Under the pieces are notes generated by a model that was not told the origin of the DNA, did no database searches, and saw only the letters and a program-made list of their open reading frames with translations. Positions 23,089-36,770 of a stretch of 64,000 nucleotides of DNA are shown one piece after another. A program made the position numbers and the translations under genes. Within the stretch, counting starts at the first letter, position 1; each line of letters begins with the position of its first letter. Origin of the DNA: Brugia malayi (Eukaryota > Nematoda > Chromadorea > Rhabditida > Onchocercidae); assembly GCF_000002995.4 (NCBI RefSeq), contig NW_025062475.1, forward strand, positions 14,416,687 to 14,480,686. The letters are read 5' to 3'.

Positions 23089-26000
23089 ACTACTACCATT
23101 GAACTATCACCTTAACAATGACCTTCTAGGTAATTCTGCAACACGAAATTGTGCCTCTTCAATAACAGTTAGCAAATTTTCTCCATCAAGTTCATCGAGA
23201 AGAAGTAAAACAGCCGACAAAATTCGTTCCATTCGTTTTTTCTAAAAAAATAAAGACAACTTTCCTTCGAAAACTTACCGTATGGAGAAAATTTGATAAA
23301 ATGAAAAAAAAAAAAAGGTTTACAGTCTCTTATGAAAAGCTCTGAGTTTACGGAACAATTTCAAATCATTACGTTTTGATCGACTGTTTGCCTTTGAGAG
23401 TCAGCAAATCCCGCACCAGTTGATTCTTCATCAAATTCTGCCAATTCATCACCCTCTACCATCGGCGAAAGTTCAGGCGGTTCTAATGGTTCCGTCTGAA
23501 TATAAAGCGTACAGGCTATATCATAAATTAAAGATCGATAGAGCACTAAACCAATATCATAATATTTATGAAAAAAAAAAAGACAATGTCTATGAGAAAA
23601 TTCCGAAAGTTAAACAGAACACATATATATAGTAAACTGCATAAACATCTAATGATAAGCATTTATAAAGCAGGAAAAATTTTTTTAAAGTACCTGCTTT
23701 AAGAGTAGCTGCCTGTTACGCAACACTTGGCGCACTTGTTCGTTTTCCTCCCTTTCGTATGCGCGACTTTCGCGCTGGCTGGTTATTGAAGCAATTTCTT
23801 CATATGGCACTGGTTCACAATCAACGTGATGCTCCGGCGGTTTATCACCAATTATTTCACCATCGTAAACTATTATAGATGCTTGAGCACCAGGTCCACT
23901 TTTCCGTTTAGCTCGCAAACATCTGTTGCATCGATAATATTCTTTACGCCCATCCACGGAACTTTTCATGTATGCATACTGCCGAATTTCCTTTGTTTTA
24001 TCATCCATCACTGTCAGCAAAGAAGCATTGTAACGACTCGACAAGGCACGCTGCATTATCGTGAAACCTTTCAATACACCCATCTTCCTCCTTAATAAGA
24101 TTATTTCTATCAAATGAGTAAGCTTATTTACTTTTTTGTGTATAATCCGAAAGCAGTTTTTTAAAAAAAAGCTTACTTCCTTTCCTGTTCATCACTTGAT
24201 TCTGCATTTCTATTCTGCAACAGAAACAAAAATAAAACTGTGCAAAACACATTCGTATGAAATATTTTGATGGAGAAATTCAAAACACAGCAAGTAAAAT
24301 AATGTTCAACTGGAAGTAAAAAAAAACGAAAACAAAAGCTGTAACATTTAAAAGCGATGAAATGATGACAACTTACAATATGTCTCAAACGTCGTGATAG
24401 CGTAGGAGCCGAAATTTCAAGTCCTAATTGATCCTTTACAAGTCGACAAACTTCACTTAGAGATTTAATTTCACCATTTAGATATTTCAATAGTAAACCA
24501 TCATATATAAGTCTAAAACAATATTAAACACATGAAGTCAGATTGTGATGTTAGAAGCAATTCTTACTTACAATGAAATAATCAACTGATTTACTTTTGT
24601 TCTTGTGATCCAAAAACGATTCCATGTCCATCTTCCAGAAATGATTCCGAATAATTATTTCGAGGATTACTAAAAATATTTCGCTTTCTCAACATATCAC
24701 ACTTATTATTTAATGCCAAAGCTAAATATTTCTACTTTATTATCGGAAATGAAGCCATTTCAAAACAGAAAATACTTGAATACTACTGGTAGGAATGACA
24801 AGAATTGCTAATATTAAGGAAAGATTTTCGACATTAGGATGAGAAATGAATAAGATGGGATAACATATAGCAACTGTAAATTATTCTGTAGAAAAAAAAA
24901 AAAAAAAAAAAAAGAAACTTACATGTGTTCCTCATCTTCTACATTCACATCAGAACTAACCGATTCTTCATCATCTTTCCTTAAACTTTCATCAGTAATC
25001 ATTTCTGTTTCAATCCTGGAATAACATAAATTTAGATATGATTTTTTGACAGAATGAAGAAGAAAGATAAATAACGACAACGAATAACCAATTTGCTAAA
25101 TTAATTTGAAGATATATAATTATCGCTGATGAATATGTAAAAGAGCCATAGCTATCTATCGCTAATGAATACTTCATACATTTATATAACCAGTGAAGAA
25201 TGAGAATATGGAAAGATGAGAAACTAAGAAAGCTAAAGAAAAATTGATTAGAGGAAAAATGAAAGATTATCATACACACTACTAAACATATTCTAAACAA
25301 ATGGTTACAGAAGAGAAAATTAACACTTCGAAAAATGCTATGAAATCAAAATTTTTAAAAAATTTAAAAAAAAAGTGAAGGATCATCCATACCACCTCTT
25401 CAATCACCTAGCACCGCCGCATATCTGCTTGACAGATTGCATCATCCACTGCTTTAGAGTTTACTTATAACAAAATACAGTGAATGGAAGAGTGTTTTAA
25501 GATTTAAAACATCTAATGCAGCTAAATTACCGATAATGTTTGCTTTATTATTATATTATATTTGAATCCCTTGAAAACTGAAACTTTGTAAAATTTCTAG
25601 TATCTTTGAATCCCGAGAAATACCGAAATTCATAAAATTGCAATATATAATTGCTAGAATGTTGCGCGGTAGCCGGCCGAAATGATGATGTTCGATGACA
25701 GAATTCAGTAATAATTTGAAGATAAATAAATAAAGGAAAATTTGCTCAAAAGTATTGTTTATGAATGTAGAAAAATATATCGCTTAATTAAGCATACAAA
25801 TAAGATTATCCTAGACTAAATTAAAATTCAAAATTATTTTAAAAGTTGAAATAGAGTTGTTGAAAAAGTTATGATAGAATTGGCCTACTATCTTTCTCAA
25901 AGTTTCCTAACAAATGCTACATTTAAAACTTTCTCTCCTCTCAATATTATAACAAAATAAGCCGAAATGCTATTATTTTATAATATCGTAGTCATTCGCA

Positions 26001-26217
26001 TAAAAAAATGACAATTTAACATTGAATTATTTTATTTTAATAAAATTAATCATCAAATATGATATAAAATTTTGTTTACATCAGTGCATCGGGGTTAAAG
26101 GTTGAAAAGAGCACTATAGTAGCAAAGTAAAAGAGAAAATAAAATTTGTTTTCTTTTTTCTTCCCTCTTATTTACTTACAAAAAAAATTTTTTTTTTCAT
26201 TTTCTCTAATTCACATA
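23089..26217. repeat. Block B', inverted-repeat arm 2
   Basis: Reverse-complement copy of 16631-19768. Visible differences in the near-identical part include one in the upstream region (ctgggtg versus ctaggtg), an ATA/ATG-type change in the 5' region, a C/G in intron 3, and poly-T length. The 3' end of the gene is distinctly more diverged. Confidence 0.93.
23107..25002 (-). CDS. Unrecognised nuclear-type protein with C2HC finger-like motif (copy B')
   Basis: Exons on the minus strand: 25002-24923, 24669-24595, 24512-24377, 24214-24177, 24090-23694, 23495-23373, 23241-23107; 327 residues. Residues 1-277 are the same as in copy B by my reading, including the C164/C167...H197/H198/C201 motif. 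The end of exon 6 differs (TVDQN versus AVEDK). The last exon differs at eight bases, six of them silent, with one replaced codon (Gly to Glu after KKRM). Its intron 6 has a normal GT donor (AAC|GTAATG). The two genes face each other across block A'. Both frames are intact, so both copies may be functional. Confidence 0.72.
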
Positions 26218-27581
26218 AAATAAGCGTTATCTTATGATAATTGATAAATTGATAAATTGATTAGGCATTGATTACAGTGCTCCAACAGAGACAGTCAAAA
26301 CCTGCTTCTTAACATTGATTCTATTCTATTACAAAATGACTGATTAGTTTTTGTATGCTTTAAATAGTCCAACCATCATTTCACTGAGTAATTTCTTTTT
26401 ACGCTCATATTTTATTCTTCATTCTTTCATTTCATTTCATTATTTTATTTTATTTCACTTTTTTTTTTCTTCTTTGTCAAATTATTTTTAATTTAAATTA
26501 AATTTAATAATTTATATTTTCTGCATGATTAGAATAATTTCTTATTTGGTTTTTATTAGAATTAAATGATTATTTAAATTTATTTTTTATTGTTCTTCAT
26601 AAATAAAATCTCAGCAATTTTTTCGTTTGTTTTTTTTTTTATTTAATTGCTTCTTTTTTCTTGATTTTTGTTTGTTTGGGTAAATTAATATCTTTGAGTG
26701 AGAATTTAAATAAAAATTTAATGAAAATTAGTAAAAATTAGATGAAATTAAAATTGAAAGAGTAAAAATTAACTTTTAATAATGATAAATTGTGTGGGAA
26801 GATGTTGCATAAATAAATAATTTTTCAACGAAACGTACATTTAATTCACAATTGTGCTTCTATCAGAAAAAGAAAAAGGGGTGATAAGCTATTGTTGTAA
26901 GCTAATAACATTAAATTTTTTAAAATGTTATGTAAATAAAGAATTAATCACTCATTTAAAGTGATATGATGCATTTATTTTACAGCTTATTTTATTTGTA
27001 TAATTCACTATAATAAAATTTTAAAATGATATCATGTGTTAACAATGCTTATAAAATTTTAATTAATTAGCTTATTGTTGTATTAATTGAGCTATTGTAA
27101 TGGATAAATTGCATATATTATCAGTGTTATCTAATCAGTTTAAATTATATTTGTTAATGGTAAAAAAAAAGAATTGTATGCCGCATATGTCACACATAAT
27201 TGATGATAAAATAATTATACGTCATATAACGTACGTACGCTTTTTTAGCTTATATCAATTATTATGCTAATTAGCTCATTAACTGTTTCAAAATTTTTTT
27301 TCTCGTTTTAACTAATATATATGAAATTAGTTTATTTTTTTTTTTTTATTTTAACTTACTTGAATCTTTAAAGAAGACACTTTTAGTCTTATTTTGATCA
27401 TTTGGTTGATAATAAAAGCTTAAAATTTTTAAATTTCAATATTATAAGATAATCTTTGAGTATTTATTCATATGATAAGGATTATGTGATAAAAAGAAAC
27501 ATATGATAAGGATTATGATAAAAAGATTATGTGATAAAAAGAATTTAATGTTACAACATTGCAAATATTTGTATTTTACAG
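26218..27581. other. Intergenic region upstream of the transporter
   Basis: AT-rich with no supported gene. A TTTTACAG acceptor at its end (AG at 27580-27581) lies 16 bp before the transporter ATG and would suit spliced-leader addition. An upstream 5' exon is the alternative. A CGTACGTACG word occurs near 27230. Confidence 0.45.
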
Positions 27582-27597
27582 ATTGTTAAAATTTAGA

Positions 27598-28946
27598 ATG
27601 CCAACGTCATTGATTGATAATGAAGAAAAGTTATCAGCAGGAATTGATCGTTTCATTGTTTTTAATCGTTATACAATGTTTTTATGTTTAACTTATGAAC
27701 TTGTCATATTGTCACAAGTTGGCAATGTTATTTATATGATATTTGCTGGTTAGTTAATCCCTTTTCTTATCATTTTTATTGCATTGCCATTAATTTTCAA
27801 ACTTTTTTCAAAAAAAAAAAAAAAAAAAGCGAAGAGATGCATTAAATTATTAAAAAATTTTGAATGAAATAATGCAATAAATAATTAACAAATTTGAGAG
27901 AAATTTTGATAGAAATGAAAAAGTTTAGTTAGATTTTGTTTAAATAATTACAATGCTTTTCTCTCTTTTTCTATTTTCTTCTTTTTTATTTGAAATATAA
28001 AATTTATACTTAGTTGAAAATTAAAAAATAGGAAGAATTTAAAGTTAGGAACGAATGAAAAGAAGGAAGAAAATATTGAAAGTTCAGTAGATTCTATTTA
28101 AATAATTTAGTGTCTAAATTTTTTTTTTCCTTTAACTTTTCAGTTAACTATAAATTTCAGAAAAAAGAGAAAGAAAGAAACGAAAGGAAAAAAGAAAATT
28201 AAAAAAAAAAAAAAGAAGGAAGTAAAAGTATTGTCTTTGGGAAATGTTGCAAATAGGAAGATTTAATGAAATACTTAAATAATTTATATAATGCAAAAAT
28301 TTTAATGAAATGATTTTAAAATATAAAATTAAAAAATTTAAGTAACACTTAAATATATATACAAATTATAGCAGCATCACCTGATATTATCGCTTGTGGA
28401 ACGATAATTTTTAATGAAACTTTGGGACAGCGTGAAGCTTGCGAGCAGTATGAAAGTATAATTAAATTTGAAAATCATTCATGTGAACCAATTCTTAAGT
28501 ATCAATTTCGATCCGTTGCTGTTGAAGTATACTTTATTTTAGTTATATTTTAGTCTAATTAACTAAAAGTTTCATTTAAATTAAAAAAAAAAATATAATA
28601 ATAATAATTACGAATATTTGAAAATGAAAAAAAAAAAAAACTGTTCTTTACTTTTTAAAAATGATTCTTAATAATAAAATTTAGTTTAAAATTCTAATTG
28701 AATTTGAAAAAAAAAAATGAGAAAAAGTTATGTGGAAAAATCTAAAACTTTGAAATAATTCATAATTTTTAGTTTAACTTTTTGAAAAATTTAGAAATGA
28801 AAAATTTTTAAATTTCTTACAGTGGAACTATTTCTGTAGTGAAACAGTAAAAGTAAAAAATGTGGTATCGTTTCAAATGTTTGGTACTATACTTGGTGGT
28901 ATTTTATTTGGGCAATTATCCGATTTATTTGGACGCCGAAAGGTTC

Positions 28947-28978
<32 letters not shown>

Positions 28979-31900
28979 GGAAAAGAAACCTTTAAATAAT
29001 AAATTTATACAAAATTAATAATCAACTTATAACCAGAAAAAAAAGAAAGAAAACAAATAAACTTATCATAAAATTATTAAGTTTTTAAATTCGTTAATAA
29101 ATTCACAATGAAAGAAATTTTAATAATTCTATCCTAAAATATTTGCTTAAATTAAATTAATAATAATTATTAACATTTCTCTTTTTTTTTAACTTTAATA
29201 GTTTTCTTTTCATTTTTTTTTCTTTTTCTCCTTCTTTAATTTTAATATTTTTCTTATCATTTTTTTCTTTTTTTTTTTTTTGCAATCAATTTCTCACTAC
29301 CAAAAAAACAAGCAAACAAACAAACAAATAAACAAATCAAACAAACAAATAAATAAACAAACAAAATGTGACATTAATTTATTAGAGCTTAAAAGTATAA
29401 AATAAATTTTTTTTATAAATTACACTAATCAAATTAATTTGTTGATTAATTTAAATTTAATAATTAATTTTGAACCATTTCATTTCAGACAATGATCGTA
29501 TGCATTGCAATGACAGCTCTATCTGGCATACTGTCATCTTTTGCTGCCAATCTTTTGGTATTTGCTATTAGTCGCACTTTTGTTGGTTTCTTTGTTGGCG
29601 GCAATTCAATGTTACTTTTTTAGTATCATTCTAAAATTGCAATTATTATTTATTTTTTCTTTTTATTATTATTTTGTTTTAATTTTATTACTATTTAATT
29701 TTTAATTTATTAAGGATAATTTTTTCAAATTAATATTAAAATGCTTTTAATATTTTTTTATTTTTATTTTTTTTAATAAACATGAAAGCATGAAATGTCT
29801 ATTGAAAATGTTTTGTTTTCTTTTTTAACTTGAATAAATTTGCATAACCAAAAATATTTATTTATATTTGTTACATAATAATTTAAAAAATCAATTATTT
29901 AAATGATGAATTTACGATGAATAATATGTAAGCAAAGGTTGTAATTAAATTTGAATATTAATTGGATAGTAAAAAAAAAAAAAAAAAAAAGAAAAGAAAA
30001 GCTAAATAATTTTAGGTATTATTAAACATATTTTTAGTAATATATCAAATTTACGTATAACACAAATATTTTCATAGATATTTTCGTTTATTTTTATTTT
30101 TATTCATTTTTAAATGATAATAATTGATGTTTCTTTTATTCAAGTGATAAGGTAAGTTAACATTTTAATTTATTTAAAATTTTTTGTAGAGCAATGTACG
30201 AAGAGTAATTGTAAAGTAATAAACGTGTAATTATAGCGTAATGTACGTGTACGTAATCGAGAATATTCCAACAAATGCCCGAATTAAAGTGAATACATTT
30301 GTTACTTGGTCACCAAATTTTTTATTACTTTCTTTGGTTGCTTATTTTACACGTTCATGGGATACACTTGCAATTACAATTAATTTATTAGCTGCACCAT
30401 CACTTTTTTGCTTCATGTAAATTTTTAAATGTTAAATTTAATTTTTATTTTTTACAAAAAAAAAAAAAATGAAACTTTTTTATTTTTAAAAAATTTTTAT
30501 TAAAAATTTATATTTTATTTAGTTTTCTATATGAAAGCCCACGATGGTTAATGCAAAAAGGTCGTTTGAATGAAGCACAACAAACAATAATAGCAATGAA
30601 TACATGGGGAAAAAATGCGGCAAAAAGACAATACCGCCATGAGCAAGAAGTAATTGATATACTTGGAAATGATCATATGGTATTTTATAAATTCATAAAT
30701 TAAAAAAATTTTAATTTAATGTTTTAAAAGTAAATTGTAAAATAGTTGTAATTTAAGTTGAAAAAGTAAATATTTATCAAATTATTGATATTTATTGTTT
30801 TTTTTTTTTTTTAATTGATCAATGCTAAGAAGTAAAGCTTTTATTTGGTTTTTACTTTCTCCAATAAATTCACTATTTTAATTTTAATTTTTTTTAAATT
30901 TTTTAATTAAACATTTTAAAATGTTTCTAGTTTTTTTTAAAAAAAAAAAAAAACAGAAAATATTTCATATTTTTATTACATATTAATAAATGATAATTAA
31001 GTAAGTTTGAATAAGAAAAAAAAAAACAAAATTTTTGATTTATTATTGTTTTTTTTTTTTTTTTTCAGGCTAATTATGAACAATTAAAACATAAACGATA
31101 TTATTTTTATCATTTATTTTATTCATGGAAATTACTTCGTTACAGCATTGTTCTTGCATTTAGCTGGTAAAAGAAAAAAGTATTTTATTAAAACAATAAA
31201 AATACTTTTTAATAATATCAAATAATCTTTTTTAAACATATAAAAAAGTTTTTTACACTTTTATTTTCATTCAAAAAAAAAAAAAGAACAAATATATTTA
31301 AGTGAAAATTATGAACAATTATCAATTTTTAACTTTACATTTTATTTTTAATCATTTATAATTTTTTATAGTAATTTAATTTTTTCTAAAAAAAAAAAAA
31401 AAAAAAGGTTTGTTTGTTTATTTTATTTTAGCTTTGCTAATGCTATTGCATTTTATGGTTTATTGTTTAATTTGGAGAAGATTTCCGGTTCATTGTTTAT
31501 GAATACATCAATACTTGGAGCATTTCGTTATATTTTAAATATTTTACTAGCAACTGTTGATCATGCCTTTACATCTGTTGGCAGAAAGTTTGTACATACA
31601 ATATCAATTATCATTTATATTCTTTGTATTGCATTTATTGTTGTATTAATTAAAACTGGTTTGTCATATTTTTTTTTTTTTTTTTTTTTTATTAATTAAA
31701 AATATTTTTTTTCTTAAGTAGGAAAAAAATTAATTAAAAGATTAAAGGAATTATTTGTTTTTCGTTTCTTCCTTTTTAATTAATTAAAATTTTCCGGAAT
31801 AAAAACTTTCTTTTTTTTTTTTCAAAAATTTTTACAATGTAAGTTAAATTTAAATATTCATATGCAAATATTAGTTTAATTAAGATTATTTATATAAGCT

Positions 31901-33247
31901 ATTTTTCAAAAAAAAAAAAATGAAAACAAAAAATGTTAAATAATTTTAAATTTATTTATTTTTATTTCTTTCAATAAAACAGCACTTTGATTAACACTAA
32001 CAATGCAATAAAATGATTTTTTTTTTTTTTTTTTTTTGAGAAAATGTCGTAAATCATATAATAAAATTTATTTTTTAAAAAGATTTAATTTAATTTGAAA
32101 TAATCTAGGAGGGAGGGGAGGTCAAAAGGCAGAAATTCTTTAAATATATTTTAATATGTAACGAATAAATTTAAATTGATAAGAAAGGAAGCATTAATAT
32201 TTATTTTATTAACAATTATTACTTCATCTTCACTTCTTTTTTTTTTTTTTTGTTTTTATTTCTTTAAATCTTTTTTTTTCAAAACATTTAAAAAAATATG
32301 TTAATTTTTAAATGTTTTTCAAAATTGATTTAATTTTTTCATTTTTTTAGACCATACTTTGGATTTCAAAGTACTTATTCGACTATTAACTTTAACTGGT
32401 ATGGGTATAATTTCAACCTTATTCATTGTTAATACACTTTCATGTGCTGAACTTTTCCCTACAGCTATTCGTAATTTAGCTGGCGCTAATGTCGCAACAT
32501 GGAATCGAATCGGTTGCATTATTGCACCACAACTTATTTATTTAGTATGTGTTTTTCATTTTTATCATTGATAATTCATTCATTTAAGGCTAACTTTTTT
32601 TTTTTTCTGCACAACATAATTTTCTAAGTTTTATTAACCTAATAATTTTTACAATATTGCTTAAATTTAATTTAAATAAATAAATGTATTGTAATTTCAG
32701 AATTTGATATTAAAACAGAAATTAGATTATGAATAAAAAATTGCATCAAAAAAAAAAAAAAAAAACATTTTGATAAGAAGTGATAATGACAATTTAACAT
32801 TAACTTTTATCAAATTTTGATTTCACATATAAAATGACTGATAATGTTGATTATAATAAGTATTATAAATGAAATTGAAACAATCATATTAAATTATGAT
32901 AACTAAACCATATGTATGCATCACACTTTTTGTTATCACTTCTTATCAAATATTATTCCATTATCATTTCTTATCCGGTATTTTTCCATTCTTTAATAAT
33001 GATTTGAAAAATTTTTCAGAGTGAAATTGATCAAATTTTACCATATGTAGTTCTTATCATATTACTATCCATTGATGCCATAGCATTCCTGACACTTCTT
33101 CCGGAAACGAAATCACGTCCACTTAAAGATCAAATGCCATCAAAAGAAATGCTAATTTTGAGAAGTTGCAAGAGGACACGCACAGCAAGCATACCAAGTG
33201 ATAATAATGATGATAATGATAATATCACTTGTTTAATTAACAAATAA
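27598..33247 (+). CDS. SLC22-type organic ion/solute transporter (MFS)
   Basis: Ten exons: 27598-27748, 28375-28526 (or from 28372), 28823-28942, 29489-29610, 30237-30416, 30523-30679, 31069-31166, 31432-31658, 32351-32544, 33020-33247; phases agree throughout, about 542 residues, normal for SLC22. Family marks in order: MIFA after TM1, a large cysteine-bearing extracellular loop, the MFS motif GQLSDLFGRRK between TM2 and TM3, RTFVGFFVGG, VIENIP, TWSPNF, YESPRWLMQKGRLNEA after TM6, and ELFPTAIRNLAGANVATW. The last is LLPETKSRPLKD, followed by a short Asn/Asp-rich cytoplasmic tail. Such proteins are plasma-membrane uniporters or exchangers of organic cations, anions or zwitterions; the substrate cannot be read from sequence. 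AATAAA at 33314-33319 is a likely poly(A) signal. Introns carry long poly-T or poly-A runs. Confidence 0.9.
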
Positions 33248-35004
33248 ACTTTTTAATTATTCTAATTATCAACTTCAATGATAAGTAAATCAATAATAGA
33301 ATTATTTATTGTTAATAAAATAAATTAGCATTGTAAGCATTGACAGACTCATAGATCATTGTCTATAAGATAATTAGTATATATTATCATAACGAAGGTA
33401 ATTAGGGACAAATTATAATATATACATAATAAGTTTAATGAAAAAACAAAAATTATTTAAAATCAAAAAAAAAAAAAGAAAAATTTGATCAAAAAAATTA
33501 TTGATGTATTTTTTGATTTAAAGAAAATTTCATTTGCTAATTTTCTTGGCTAAGTATTTTAGTAAACAAAATAATGATATTTATGATAAATTTATCTAAC
33601 ATTCAAAATGCATTATACTGAAATTGATGTCCCTAATTTGCCATCGGTTAAGGCAAATTTCATTTTTCATTTGAACAAATTTTAAACAATTAGTTTATGT
33701 TTTGCAACAATGGTTGATTTAAATATTGTTAAAGTTGAATAAACATTTTTGAAGATTGCTTTTAAAACTTTCAAAGTATTCGCATTGATATTTAAATTGA
33801 ATAATCAATAAATGCATCAATTCTTCACTTTCGTTATCAAATATTTGCTAAATACTTAGTAATATTCGGAGAGAAATTGTTTTCTTACTTTTCTAATTAT
33901 TTGCAAATTAGTTAATTAGTAAAATAAGAGATAATAATAAGCGCAATTGTGTTAATCGTTAATTAAAGCAGAGATAGAGGGAGAGAGGGAGAGAGAGAAA
34001 AAAATTAAAACTATCAATATGATAGTTTATAGGATTAATTATTATATTCAAATGTTAATGCATTTTTTTTTTTTAATAATTGTCATAAATTTTTTTATGG
34101 AAAATTTTATATTATATTATAATTACAATTATCATTAAAAAAATTTTTTTTTCATTTTTTTAAAAAATTTCTCAATATTTAAAAAAAAAAAAAGAAAAAA
34201 TAGCCAACAATAAAGGATGAATAGAAATCATTTAAGTATTTAATTTAAAAAAAAAAATGATAAAATTTATTTAAGCATTTAAATCGAGGAATGAAAAAGC
34301 GTGAAAAACGACCAACCACCTGCACATCTAATTAAGTGAATGATAAAACGTGAAAAAAAGGTTGCTTATACGTTTAATTAATATTGCAACAGCCATAGAA
34401 TTATTTTTTATAAATAAAGAAAATTGTAAAATTTGTTAAAAAATATTTTACAAAATTTTTCAAAAAAAAAATTTAGTTAAATTTGATAAAATCTATTTTC
34501 TTTCAAATTTCCAATAAAATAAATTTTTTCCTCTCTCACTTCTCAACTTATAGTTAATTTATCATGTTTAAATTTACTTTTATCTAAAAAAAAAAAAAAA
34601 AACGATTAAGAAAAAATTGTGCATAAATCATATCAGAAAAATTGTTATCACATTTAATATGAATTGTTAATCAATTCAAAATGATTTTTTTTATTCTGTT
34701 TAATGCCTAAGCTTTTATCAGATTAATTATTTCAAATTATTTTATTTTATTTACAATTATTTTAATTTAAAATGTATTACACGATATTGCATTTGATTAA
34801 TTTGAAAATTAAAAATTGAAAATAAATTAATTAATTTGAAATAGTGAACTTAAATTTCTGGCAAACTTTTAACTTAACTTTATTTTATTTGTTATATTTC
34901 TATAAATTTATGTTTTATTTTTTTAAATGAAAGAAAAAATGAATAATATAAACATGAAAAAAAAAAAAAAAACTATAAGGAAGCAATTTTTTTTAATAAT
35001 TTTT

Positions 35005-35033
35005 ATACGTACGTTTTAATGTGACGTACGTAT
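35005..35033. other. 10-bp perfect inverted repeat with ACGTACGT core
   Basis: atacgtacgt (35005-35014) and acgtacgtat (35024-35033) are exact reverse complements around a 9-bp spacer. The CG-containing words stand out against local composition. It could be a binding site for a dimeric protein or a short hairpin; no gene is adjacent. Confidence 0.45.
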
Positions 35034-35426
35034 ACGATTTAAAAAAAAAAAGGCAAAACTTAATCATATTAGTCAATCAGAATGATGGAATTAATGTTAA
35101 AATGAATAATTTTATTTGCAGAAAAATTTAACTCATAAATTGAAACTAATTTTTATATCAACTTTAGCTTTTTTTTTTTTTTTTTTTGTATATAAAAATT
35201 GGACAAAAATTTTTATTGCAATTTGTATCAAAAAAGAAAAAAAAGAAAAAATTGAAGAAAATTAACAGTCCAATTATTTTAGCAATTAAATATTGAAAAA
35301 ATTGAATTGCAAAAACTTTTATTTTGTTCAAGAAAGAAAAAAAAAAGTTGTAACTTATTTTGTGTCAGAATTATTCGATCTTTCCGAAAAGAAAAAAGTT
35401 TTATTGTCATATCTTTTTAAAACTTC

Positions 35427-35797
35427 AATTTATCATCATTTCCGGAATTTCTCAGTACATCTTATCCAGAATCAATAAATACCACTTCAGTATATCATCA
35501 TTTCCAGAATATTTTAATACATCTTATCAAGAATCAATAAATACCACTTCAATATATCATCATTTCCGGAATATTTTAGTACATCTTATCCAGAATCAAT
35601 AAATCCCACTTCATTATAGCATCATTTCCGGAATATTTTAGTACATCTTATCCAAAATCAATAAATCCCACTTCAGTATATCATCATTTCCGGAATATCT
35701 TAGTACATCTTATCCAGAATCAATAAATACCACTTCATTATTTCATCATTTCCGGAATATCTTAGTACATCTTATCCAGAATCAATAAATTTTATTT
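35427..35797. repeat. 62-bp minisatellite, six copies
   Basis: Units of 62 bp of the form tatatcatcatttccggaat, attttagtacatcttatcca, gaatcaataaataccacttc, ag. Copies differ at only a few positions. The unit contains TCCGGA, a CG-bearing palindrome, and AATAAA. The last copy loses its end into ordinary AT-rich sequence at about 35797. Confidence 0.92.
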
Positions 35798-36319
35798 CAA
35801 ATTTCAATCAACATGCATCACATATTTGTCAACAATTGTTATTTCAGATGAAGTAGGTGAGAGGAGGAGAAAAAAAAAAAAGAAGAGCGGCATAGTTTTG
35901 TCTTAAAAATTTACAGTTGATAAATTAGTTTTAATTTTAATTTTTTTAAAAACTTTTTCTTTTTTAGAAAATTAAATATTGTTGATAATAATTGATTGGA
36001 AAAAGAATAGAATAAATTAAATATCAAAATAATGATAGCTTTGAAAAAGTTTGAATTTGAATTTGATAGAAAAATATTTTAAAACGAAAATGAAAAAAAA
36101 AAAAAATATATTTACAAACGATTCATTTCTTATCAATAATTTCCTACAATCAATAATAATTACTATTTCTATTACTAATACTACTATTACTATTACTACT
36201 ACTACTATAATTACTATATTATATTATTTATTATTTAAATTAAAATCAGAAATGTTTCATTCTTATTACTTACTTTTACTTAAAACTTACTTATTGTACT
36301 TTCTTTTTCCTTTTCTCTT

Positions 36320-36358
<39 letters not shown>

Positions 36359-36660
36359 TTTTAACTCTTTAACTAAATCATGATTGTTCAAGAAAAAAAA
36401 AAAATTTTTTTCCGCTCCGCCTGCTAAGTACTTTTTACTTTTTTTTTCCACTAATGCTATCTGATGTTGTTTGAATCGTTTTTTTTTTTTTTTTTTAAAA
36501 AAAAGTTTGTGAAAGTATATATTTTGTGAGATGAATGCTTGAATGTGTCTGTGTGTTTGCTTGGATGATTTTAAGCGCCTAAAAAGAATTTTACGTACTT
36601 ACGTTTTACATATATATATTGAGATAAAGCCTTTTTCTTATTTTTCTTACTTTAAAATTT

Positions 36661-36770
36661 AGAGGAGGGACTGGTGGAGGAATTAGAGGAGGAATTAGTG
36701 GATGAATTGGTGGAGGAATTGGAGGAGGAGGAGGAGGAGCAGAAGGAGGAGGAGGAGGAGGAGAAAAAGT
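36661..36770. repeat. GGA-rich polypurine tract
   Basis: Mostly purines on the plus strand, built from ggaggaatt units passing into ggaggaggaggagcagaaggaggaggaggagg. Such (GGA)n tracts can form G-quadruplex or triplex DNA. It lies about 500 bp before the proposed first exon of unc-49, so an effect on its promoter is conceivable but not shown. Confidence 0.7.

Noticed and set aside
16631..26217. The B arms as terminal repeats of a large transposon
   Set aside because: The arms are multi-exon genes with introns, there is no transposase or target-site duplication, and their edges have diverged unevenly.
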